Source of the DNA: an uncultured Ruminococcus sp.
Lineage (GTDB): Bacteria > Bacillota > Clostridia > Oscillospirales > Acutalibacteraceae
Reading direction: 5' to 3'
Assembly (NCBI GenBank): GCA_902773245.1
Contig: CACYDY010000062.1
Span: 1-5,299 of the forward strand
DNA length: 5,299 bases
The notes below the pieces were generated by a model that searched no databases, was not told the DNA's origin, and was given only the letters and a program-made list of their open reading frames with translations. Positions 1 to 4,567 of the stretch are shown piece by piece; position 1 is the stretch's first letter, and every line of letters starts with the position of its first letter. The translations under genes were made by a program, and so were the position numbers.

Positions 1-88
1 CTTCGGGCGTATTTCAAGAAAATTTAACGCAGTTCAGGGCAAATTAGACAAGCAGAAATGAAAAGTTATTGATGAACAGTTCCTAAGT
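1..88 (-). repeat. Dispersed intergenic repeat, copy A (inverted, cut by the window edge)
   Basis: Bases 9-88 read on the plus strand resemble bases 1171-1090 read on the minus strand. Shared blocks in order are GTATT, AAAATTT, GTTCAG, CAAATTA, then AAGCA, GAAAA, TTATT and finally TTCCTAAGT, with a few single-base gaps; I count roughly 27 matches over the first 40 aligned columns. It lies just downstream of rsmA, in the orientation opposite to the other three family members. The left end is outside the window, so the block with GTCACCCATA seen in the others cannot be checked here. No coding capacity is apparent. Confidence 0.55.
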
Positions 89-184
89 AACATCACTCCA
101 AAAAGCCGTGAAATCACATTCGTTCTTTTTGTGTAATTAAATTTATCATTTATAGTATATAACAAAATTAAAACAATTTCAATA
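89..184. other. AT-rich gap downstream of rsmA, weak inverted repeat
   Basis: No gene is visible. CAAAAAG at 99-105 pairs with CTTTTTG at 125-131 around a 19-base spacer. The stem is short and AT-rich, and its T run is part of the stem, so I do not call it a terminator, although it is the only candidate near the 3' end of rsmA. Bases 131-192 are almost entirely A and T. Confidence 0.4.
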
Positions 185-1048
185 TTAATTTTGAGTTTTG
201 TTCAATTCATTGGCAATTCGGGCGAACTCCTCGGCGGTGAGCTGTTCGGCTCTCGCTGCGGTTGAAACTCCGGAAGCGTCCAACGCGCGGCTTATCTGTT
301 CCTTGCCGATACCGAGAGAATTTGAAAGCGTATTGAGAAGAGTTTTTCGTCTTTGCGCAAATGCCGCTTTGATGACACGAAACAGCATTTTTTCGTTGTC
401 GACGCTGATTTGCGGCGTTTCTCTTATGTCAAGTCTGATAACGGCGCTCGAAACCTTCGGCGGCGGCATAAAGCTGCCCGGAGAAACCGAAAACAACAGC
501 TCGGCGTTAGCATAATAATTCACCGCAGCCGTAACCGCGCCCGCCTCACGTGTTCCAAGCGGCGCACAGAGTCTTTGCGCTGCTTCTTTCTGAACCATAA
601 CAGTGATCGATTTTATCGGCAGTCTTTCTTCAAGAAGCTTCATTATCACGGGCGAGGTTATATAATACGGCAAATTGGCGCACACAACAACGTCCATTCC
701 CGGAAACTCCTCTTCGATCAGCCGTCTAAGATCTGTTTTCAAAACGTCTGCGTTGATAATTTTGACATTGTCAAACTCGGCAAGAGTGTCGTCAAGAACG
801 GGCAGAAGTCTTTTGTCAAGCTCGATCGACACGACCTTATCGGCACGAAGCGCCAATTCATATGTCAACACGCCTATCCCGGGGCCTATCTCTATCACAC
901 CCACTCCTTTTTTTGCTCCTCCAAGCTCCGCCATTTTCGGGCAAACGGACGGATTTACCAAAAAATTCTGTCCCAAGGATTTCGAAAACGAAAATCCATA
1001 CCTCGACAAAATTTCTTTTATTGTCCCAATATCAGAAAGCTTTCCCAT
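185..1048 (-). CDS. rsmA: 16S rRNA (adenine1518-N6/adenine1519-N6)-dimethyltransferase RsmA (KsgA)
   Basis: This enzyme uses S-adenosylmethionine (SAM) to dimethylate two adjacent adenines in the 3'-terminal helix of 16S rRNA, a late step in cytoplasmic 30S subunit maturation. The 287-residue product has the family motifs in order: GQNFL (26-30), the SAM-binding EIGPGIGVLT (53-62), the ribose-binding acidic IELD (75-78), NADV (99-102), the catalytic NLPYYI (125-130), MVQKEAAQRL (151-160), MPPPKVSSAV (194-203) and FAQRRKTLLNTL (230-241), followed by the small helical C-terminal domain. The length is normal. I chose the ATG at 1048 over the in-frame ATG at 1069 because AAAGGAG (1054-1060) lies five bases before it and the upstream seven codons match nothing in the family. 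It appears to be a single-gene unit with repeat copies on both sides. Loss of KsgA gives kasugamycin resistance in other bacteria (family knowledge). Confidence 0.97.
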   Translation of the reverse strand: MGKLSDIGTIKEILSRYGFSFSKSLGQNFLVNPSVCPKMAELGGAKKGVGVIEIGPGIGVLTYELALRADKVVSIELDKRLLPVLDDTLAEFDNVKIINADVLKTDLRRLIEEEFPGMDVVVCANLPYYITSPVIMKLLEERLPIKSITVMVQKEAAQRLCAPLGTREAGAVTAAVNYYANAELLFSVSPGSFMPPPKVSSAVIRLDIRETPQISVDNEKMLFRVIKAAFAQRRKTLLNTLSNSLGIGKEQISRALDASGVSTAARAEQLTAEEFARIANELNKTQN

Positions 1049-1053
1049 TTTAA

Positions 1054-1060
1054 CTCCTTT
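1054..1060 (-). promoter_or_regulatory. Ribosome binding site that fixes the rsmA start
   Basis: AAAGGAG on the minus strand is followed by five bases (TAAAA) and then the ATG at 1048. It lies inside the seven-codon extension that the upstream ATG at 1069 would give, which favours the internal start. Confidence 0.8.
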
Positions 1061-1089
1061 TGTTTGCATTTCTCAAGCCACTGTTCACA

Positions 1090-1226
1090 ACTTAGGAAGT
1101 GTGAAGAAATAAATTTTCAATTTATGCTTAGGATAATTTGTTCTGAACAAAGCAAATTTTCGCAGGAATACTGACGTATTTTAATGCATTCTCGTCACCC
1201 ATAATCGGAAACGCAGTCCCCGCAAT
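1090..1226 (+). repeat. Dispersed intergenic repeat, copy B (diverged)
   Basis: Two parts are recognisable. Bases 1090-1171 match copy A (9-88) in inverted orientation. From 1127 on it also follows the two clear copies in direct orientation. CTTAGGATAATTTGTTCTG (1127-1145) resembles the heads at 1347 and 3307. After a diverged stretch comes CGTCACCCATA (1193-1203), identical to 3361-3371, and then ACGCAGTCCCCG (about 1211-1222), resembling the tail of the copy at 1347-1508. The strong central hairpin of that copy is missing. It lies between the rsmA start and the terminator-like hairpin at 1300, where rsmA promoter elements would be expected. The right boundary is approximate. Confidence 0.5.
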
Positions 1227-1290
1227 GTCATTAACTTAAGATTTTACAGTTGAAATATTTGCTGAAAACTGATAATTGAAGCCTAAAAAT

Positions 1291-1324
1291 TAAAAATATA
1301 GGAGTCGCTTCGCTCCTGTTTTTA
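1291..1324 (-). terminator. Candidate intrinsic terminator, possibly bidirectional, downstream of rsmF
   Basis: AGGAG (1300-1304) pairs with CTCCT (1313-1317) around an 8-base loop that could add two more pairs. In the minus direction the hairpin is followed by ATATTTTTAATTTTT; in the plus direction by GTTTTTAT. The only gene reading into it is rsmF on the minus strand, whose stop is about 200 bases away. The 5-bp core stem is short, which limits confidence. Confidence 0.55.
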
Positions 1325-1346
1325 TATCAAAGACCACCATCTACTA

Positions 1347-1508
1347 CTTAAGAATTTGTTCCTGTCGACCCAAGACGTTGGTTTTATTTAACATTTATTG
1401 ATGTCACCCATACCCCCAACCCCCTTTCCCTCGAGGAAAGGGGGCTTTCAGGCTGCGGGCTTAGCCCACGCCTATCGTGGACTGCGTCCCCGAACCCCTG
1501 CGTTCGAA
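1347..1508 (+). repeat. Dispersed structured repeat, copy C (with extra hairpin module)
   Basis: Direct repeat of 3307-3447. Identical blocks are CCTGTCGACCCAAG (1361-1374), GTCACCCATACCC (1403-1415), CCCTTTCCC (1422-1430) and a 21-base block at 1488-1508 ending GCGTTCGAA; the stretches between are AT-rich and partly conserved. It folds strongly: 1420-1429 and 1435-1444 form a perfect 10-bp GC-rich stem with a 5-base loop. Relative to the other copy it carries about 21 extra bases containing the hairpin CCACG (1466-1470) / CGTGG (1476-1480). It ends 13 bases before the rsmF stop codon position, so it should be transcribed as rsmF 3' UTR. No protein-coding potential is convincing. Confidence 0.85.
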
Positions 1509-1521
1509 ATTCATATCATCT

Positions 1522-2871
1522 TCAACTGTGATTATTGCTTCTCAAGCCCTTTGGGTATCTGTTTTTCAAAACTCCCGAGCTTGCTTTTCCGAATCCCGTT
1601 GAAACTCCCTCAACAAAAACAGCGTTGAAGCCTTTTAACCCATCAGGAATCCGAATCTCTTCTCCGTGATAATAATTTTTCAGGCGGCTGTCGCTGTAGC
1701 CCAACTCCACAAACGAATTGAGATCTTCCTTTTTTGCCGCCATAAACAGAGCATGACACGGCTCTACCCGGTTCTTTTTTATCTCTCCGAACAGTATTCC
1801 CGCTCGCAGAACACCCAAACCGCCAAGCTGCGGCAATTCTATATTTGGCAAAAGAATTATCTTGTCGCCTATCTTTTGCATATTGTCACCGAAAACTCTC
1901 GACTTAAAAATCTCGCCGTAAAGCTTGAGCGCTGCTTTCTTTTCGGTAAAATCGGGCTGCCGAGTTACCGCCTCGGGATAACGTTCAAGCTGTCCGAGTT
2001 TTTTCAGCTTTGCGGCAAAATGACCCTCTCCGCCGTCTGCGGGAAGTATTCTGACTGCCTTTTCCATTGCTGTTCTGCCGAACCCGGCTTTGCTTTCCAC
2101 AAGCTCGAAATCGCTGTGTGTTTCGAGAAACCTTTCAATAACGCCCTCGTTTTCGCACCTTGAAAACGTACACGTTGAGTAGACCAGCGTTCCCCCGTTT
2201 TTCAAAGCCTTGGCGGCGCTGTTCAAAATCGAAAGCTGACGTTCTGCGCACGACAGCGAATGCTCCTGCGACCAATGAGAAACGGCAGATTCGTCTTTGC
2301 GAAACATTCCCTCTCCCGAACACGGAGCGTCCACGAGAACCTTGTCAAAATAGCCCTCAATCCTCGAACAAAGCGTATCGGGGTGACAACTCGAAACGAC
2401 CGCATTTGTGACGCCCATGCGTTCAATATTTGACAATAGAATATTTGCTCGGCTTTTGACAAATTCATTACACCACAAAAGACCGCTGCCGCCAAGCTCC
2501 GCTGCGATCTGAGTAGATTTTCCGCCCGGAGCTGCGCACAAATCAAGAACCTTGTCGCCCCTTTGAACGTCAAGCACTTCGACCGCACAGGCTGCGCTCG
2601 GCTCCTGAACATAAAACGCTCCTGCATGGTGAAAAGGCTCGTCGCCGATAGCTTCGGTATCAAACGGAATATAAAAGCTTTTTCCGCAAAAGGGAGTTTT
2701 CTCCCCCAAAAAAGGGAGAAAACTCCTGCATTTTTCAACGCTGCATTTCAGTGTGTTAACTCTTATGCCGCGAAAACAGTCTTTCCCGCTGTCGGCAAGA
2801 AACTGCTCGTAGTCCTCTTGTGAAAGTAAGTTTTTCATATTTTTCAAAAAGTCATCAGGTAATTTTTTCAT
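1522..2871 (-). CDS. rsmF: RsmF-like 16S rRNA (cytosine-C5)-methyltransferase (NOL1/NOP2/Sun family)
   Basis: It is a SAM-dependent enzyme that forms 5-methylcytosine in rRNA, by family most likely 16S rRNA near the decoding site. The 449-residue product shows the N-terminal RVNTLK (37-42), YVQEPSA (87-93), SAM motif I VLDLCAAPGGKS (108-119), motif IV VDAPCSGEGMFRKD (180-193, Cys184) and motif VI YSTCTFSRCENE (231-242, Cys234). These are the two cysteines of the m5C mechanism. The RsmF-type tail includes GEGHFAAKLKK (281-291), FGEIKKNRVEP (361-371) and GFGKASSGVLKNRYPKGLR (426-444). Length is normal. The ATG at 2871 begins MKKLPDDFLKNM, as the family expects. Its ribosome site is poor, and an in-frame TTG at 2904 has AAGGTGAG immediately before it, too close to work well. 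The exact target cytosine cannot be read from sequence; RsmB is excluded by the tail and the missing NusB-like domain. Confidence 0.93.
   Translation of the reverse strand: MKKLPDDFLKNMKNLLSQEDYEQFLADSGKDCFRGIRVNTLKCSVEKCRSFLPFLGEKTPFCGKSFYIPFDTEAIGDEPFHHAGAFYVQEPSAACAVEVLDVQRGDKVLDLCAAPGGKSTQIAAELGGSGLLWCNEFVKSRANILLSNIERMGVTNAVVSSCHPDTLCSRIEGYFDKVLVDAPCSGEGMFRKDESAVSHWSQEHSLSCAERQLSILNSAAKALKNGGTLVYSTCTFSRCENEGVIERFLETHSDFELVESKAGFGRTAMEKAVRILPADGGEGHFAAKLKKLGQLERYPEAVTRQPDFTEKKAALKLYGEIFKSRVFGDNMQKIGDKIILLPNIELPQLGGLGVLRAGILFGEIKKNRVEPCHALFMAAKKEDLNSFVELGYSDSRLKNYYHGEEIRIPDGLKGFNAVFVEGVSTGFGKASSGVLKNRYPKGLRSNNHS
2693..2726. repeat. Perfect 13-bp inverted repeat inside the rsmF coding sequence
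   Basis: GGAGTTTTCTCCC (2693-2705) and GGGAGAAAACTCC (2714-2726) are exact reverse complements around an 8-base loop (CCAAAAAA on the plus strand, TTTTTTGG in the rsmF mRNA). It encodes roughly residues 50-60 of RsmF (SFLPFLGEKTP), in the variable linker after RVNTLK, about 145-180 bases into the gene. It stays in frame and does not interrupt a conserved motif. Confidence 0.85.
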
Positions 2872-2918
2872 AAACGCACCACAGTTCAAAAATATAGAAT
2901 ACAACTCACCTTGTTGGT

Positions 2919-2930
2919 TATAATATTATC
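2919..2930. promoter_or_regulatory. Symmetric -10 region between rsmF and the small divergent gene
   Basis: TATAAT (2919-2924) on the plus strand is a perfect -10 hexamer. Placed here, transcription would start near 2931 and leave about 17 untranslated bases holding only the ribosome site of the small gene. The core ATAATATTAT (2920-2929) is a palindrome, so the minus strand presents GATAAT (2930-2925, five of six matches) for rsmF, with a leader of about 47 bases. I see no good -35 hexamer in either direction, so strength is uncertain. Confidence 0.5.
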
Positions 2931-2947
2931 AACGGAGGTGAAAATCA

Positions 2948-3106
2948 ATGAGCGACCAAAACAAGAATCAGCAGACAACACATCAGAACAGCACACACCC
3001 TCAGCAAAGCGAACAGAGCGGCAAGAGCAAGAAGAAACGCAAGAATCGTTCTGCCGAGCAAATGCAGTTTTCAAACCGCAAGCCGGAAGCTAATTTTGAG
3101 TTTTAA
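2948..3106 (+). CDS. Small basic Gln/Lys-rich protein, function unknown
   Basis: This gene of 52 codons starts at an ATG seven bases after a near-perfect Shine-Dalgarno site, GGAGGTG (2934-2940), and ends at TAA (3104-3106). The product begins MSDQNKNQQ. Residues 2-24 are rich in Gln, Asn, Ser and Thr. A basic patch KSKKKRKNR occupies 26-34, and the tail ends in PEANFEF (46-52). I count ten Lys/Arg against five Asp/Glu. There is no membrane segment, signal peptide or cysteine, and it is probably largely disordered. I do not recognise a family. It is divergent from rsmF and shares a 76-base intergenic region containing a consensus -10 box. The basic patch would suit nucleic-acid or ribosome binding, but that is speculation. 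An overlapping frame from 2911 has no ribosome site. Translation is well supported by the start signals; function is unknown. Confidence 0.75.
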   Translation: MSDQNKNQQTTHQNSTHPQQSEQSGKSKKKRKNRSAEQMQFSNRKPEANFEF

Positions 3107-3120
3107 TTTTTAATTAATCA

Positions 3121-3177
3121 ACTAAAACAAAGAAAGCCGTCCTATGGAAAAGTTTTCAAAGCTTGCCATAGGGCGGC
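3121..3177 (-). terminator. Intrinsic terminator read on the minus strand, probably ending the ldh transcript
   Basis: GCCGTCCTATGG (3136-3147) pairs with CCATAGGGCGGC (3166-3177) in a 12-bp stem with one G-T wobble and an 18-base loop. On the minus strand the stem is followed by TTTCTTTGTTTTAGT, a T-rich tail; on the plus strand it is followed by AATGCTTATG, which is not. It therefore best fits transcripts arriving from ldh, about 380 bases upstream. It may also protect the 3' end of the small plus-strand gene ending at 3106. Confidence 0.6.
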
Positions 3178-3306
3178 AATGCTTATGCTTACCGGTTATA
3201 CCCCAAAGCGTTAAGATTTGGCATATTGCAGGAAAAGACCGCATTTTTTGGGGCTATCGTAAACATCTTCAGTAAATTTCTATTGTTAGATAATCATTGT
3301 CCACAG
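3178..3306. other. Intergenic segment, long-range inverted repeat only
   Basis: No gene is supported. CCCCAAA (3201-3207) pairs with TTTGGGG (3247-3253), and GCG (3208-3210) can pair with CGC (3240-3242) across a small bulge, giving one large stem-loop. A plus-strand open frame begins at a TTG at 3226, but it has no ribosome site and runs into the repeat, so I leave it out. Confidence 0.35.
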
Positions 3307-3447
3307 CTTGAGGATTATTGCCTGTCGACCCAAGTGTTTTGTTCTATTTTGCATTATTGTCGTCACCCATACCCACAACGCCCTTTCCCGGGCGAGAAAG
3401 AAGGCTAAAGGGTGGCGGGGCTTACGCCCCGAACCCCTGCGTTCGAA
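3307..3447 (+). repeat. Dispersed structured repeat, copy D
   Basis: Direct repeat of 1347-1508, about 1.96 kb away. Identical blocks lie at 3321-3334, 3362-3374, 3381-3389 and 3427-3447 (21 bases). The central long hairpin is weaker here: CCCTTT (3381-3386) with AAAGGG (3407-3412), enclosing CCCGGG (3387-3392). The following stem is stronger: CGGGGC (3416-3421) with GCCCCG (3426-3431) around TTAC. It lacks the roughly 21-base hairpin module of copy C. It lies between the ldh stop and the terminator at 3121-3177, so it is probably carried in the ldh 3' UTR. Confidence 0.85.
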
Positions 3448-3472
3448 CCAAATATCTCCTTAAGCTGCAGAC

Positions 3473-3492
3473 ATTGGATCTATAGATCCAAT
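3473..3492. repeat. Perfect 20-bp palindrome downstream of ldh
   Basis: ATTGGATCTATAGATCCAAT is its own reverse complement over all 20 bases, without a spacer; the flanking bases do not extend it. It could be a binding site for a dimeric regulator or a cruciform/RNA stem. It lies about 65 bases after the ldh stop and overlaps the outer arm of the adjacent hairpin by three bases. Confidence 0.8.
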
Positions 3493-3526
3493 ACTCCTCA
3501 CTGCACATTCCTTGCAGTACAGTATT
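3490..3526. other. Two-part hairpin just downstream of ldh
   Basis: Outer arms AATACT (3490-3495) and AGTATT (3521-3526) enclose inner arms ACTGCA (3500-3505) and TGCAGT (3513-3518), with a 7-base loop and a 4-by-2 internal loop. On the minus strand no T tract follows, so it is not a typical intrinsic terminator. It could protect the 3' end of ldh mRNA. Formation of its outer stem competes with the neighbouring palindrome. Confidence 0.5.
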
Positions 3527-3556
3527 ACAAAAATAAATATTTCGCCGCTATAAATA

Positions 3557-4501
3557 TCAGATGGAAGCTATAACATCTTTCAACGCTTTTGCGGATTCTT
3601 GCAGCTTGGCTATCTCCTCATCGTTCAGACTTATCGGTACCTGACCCTCGACTCCGGTATTTCCTACAATGCACGGCATACTCAAAGCAACTCCGTCAAT
3701 TCCGTACATTCCGTGCTGCATACTCGAAACGGGCAGAATAGACTTCTGATCCAAAATAATAGCCTCGCATATTCTTCTAACCGACATTGCTATTCCGTAG
3801 TAAGTCGCTCTCTTCTTCTCGATGATCTCATAAGCGCTGTTCTTTACATCTTCTGCGATCTTTCTCATGTTATTCTCATGATCAAAATGTCCTCTCAGCT
3901 CACAGAATGTGTTGATCGGCACTCCCGAAACGTTTACAGTGCTCCATGCAGCGATCTCGCTGTCGCCGTGTTCACCGAGAATAAATGCGTGAACACTTCG
4001 GCTGTCCACCCCGAGATGCTCTCCCAAACGATACTTGAGTCTTGCCGAATCCAGTACGGTTCCCGAGCCGAAAACTCTGTTTTCGGGAAAGCCGCTGAGC
4101 TTGACTGCCGTGTATGTCAGAATATCAACGGGATTCGAAACTATAAGCAAAATTCCCTCAAAATTTCTCTTTGCAATCTCCGGGATAATGCTTTTGTAGA
4201 TCGCAACGTTCTTGTTAACAAGATCAAGTCTTGTTTCTCCGGGCTTCTGTCCTGCGCCGGCAGTTACAACGACTATCGCGCAGTCCGCTATGTCGTCATA
4301 CGTTCCCGCATAGATCTGCATAGGCTTTGCAAACGGCAGTCCGTGGCTGATGTCAAGCGCCTCGCCCTCTGCCTTGTTCATGTCGTAATCTATCAGCACC
4401 ATTTCGGAGAACAAACCGCTTTCCATGAGCGCAAATGCCGATGATGAACCGACGAATCCGCAGCCAACCACTGCAACTTTTCTGTTGTTAACATTTTTCA
4501 T
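3557..4501 (-). CDS. ldh: L-lactate dehydrogenase, NAD-dependent
   Basis: It reduces pyruvate to L-lactate with NADH in the cytoplasm and so regenerates NAD+ during fermentation. The 314-residue product is a normal full-length LDH. It has the nucleotide-binding GCGFVG (13-18), Asp38 at the end of the second strand (NAD rather than NADP), and the mobile loop GAGQKPGETRLDL (82-94). In that loop Gln85 marks LDH rather than malate dehydrogenase, and Arg91 is catalytic. SNPVDILTY follows at 122-130, then VLDSARLK (149-156) with Asp151 and substrate-binding Arg154, and GEHGDSE (176-182) with catalytic His178. In the usual allosteric site for fructose 1,6-bisphosphate, His171 is kept but the Arg173 equivalent is Lys156. 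The ATG at 4501 has GAGGTG (4510-4515) eight bases upstream. It follows mgtE by 66 bases and probably has its own promoter. Confidence 0.97.
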   Translation of the reverse strand: MKNVNNRKVAVVGCGFVGSSSAFALMESGLFSEMVLIDYDMNKAEGEALDISHGLPFAKPMQIYAGTYDDIADCAIVVVTAGAGQKPGETRLDLVNKNVAIYKSIIPEIAKRNFEGILLIVSNPVDILTYTAVKLSGFPENRVFGSGTVLDSARLKYRLGEHLGVDSRSVHAFILGEHGDSEIAAWSTVNVSGVPINTFCELRGHFDHENNMRKIAEDVKNSAYEIIEKKRATYYGIAMSVRRICEAIILDQKSILPVSSMQHGMYGIDGVALSMPCIVGNTGVEGQVPISLNDEEIAKLQESAKALKDVIASI

Positions 4502-4526
4502 AACTCCTGCACCTCACTGTTTCATT

Positions 4527-4555
4527 AAAATACTCAGACTACATTATTATTACAA
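4527..4555 (-). promoter_or_regulatory. Possible sigma-A-type promoter for ldh
   Basis: On the minus strand TTGTAA (4555-4550) and TATTTT (4532-4527) are separated by exactly 17 bases; each matches four of six consensus positions. Transcription would start near 4520, leaving about 20 bases before the ATG, including the ribosome site. It lies in the AT-rich 66-base gap after mgtE, where no terminator is visible, so read-through from mgtE is also possible. I see no clear operator. Confidence 0.4.
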
Positions 4556-4567
4556 AACATAAAAATT

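Noticed and set aside
353..1174. Long plus-strand open frame (273 codons) opposite rsmA
   Set aside because: It mirrors the well-supported rsmA gene, has no ribosome site and its translation has no recognisable domain. It is rich in Arg, Cys and His, as antisense shadows tend to be.
1398..1628. 76-codon plus-strand frame across the repeat and the rsmF 3' end
   Set aside because: It is made of repeat sequence plus antisense rsmF, and has no ribosome site.
2223..2738. Second minus-strand frame of 171 codons inside rsmF
   Set aside because: It overlaps the core methyltransferase motifs in another frame and resembles no protein; the rsmF frame is intact throughout, so there is no frameshift to explain it.
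2911..3093. Plus-strand frame from a TTG at 2911 overlapping the small gene
   Set aside because: It has no ribosome site and would begin upstream of the expected transcription start. The frame starting at 2948 uses the strong GGAGGTG site.
3136..3177. Terminator for the small plus-strand gene
   Set aside because: The 12-bp stem is well placed, but no T run follows on the plus strand. The tail fits minus-strand termination, so I assigned it to ldh.
3226..3408. 60-codon plus-strand frame beginning at a TTG
   Set aside because: No Shine-Dalgarno sequence precedes it, and its end lies within the dispersed repeat.
3427..3447. tRNA-like GTTCGAA at the repeat ends (also 1488-1508)
   Set aside because: It resembles a T-loop, but no acceptor, D or anticodon arms can be placed around it on either strand.
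1347..3447. CRISPR array or composite transposon suggested by the direct repeats
   Set aside because: There are only two clear copies about 2 kb apart, with housekeeping DNA between them, no regular spacers and no cas or transposase genes.
3599..4444. Plus-strand open frame of 281 codons opposite ldh
   Set aside because: It covers most of ldh in antisense. There is no ribosome site, and its Ser/Arg/Tyr-rich composition is unlike a protein. ldh is certain by its catalytic motifs.
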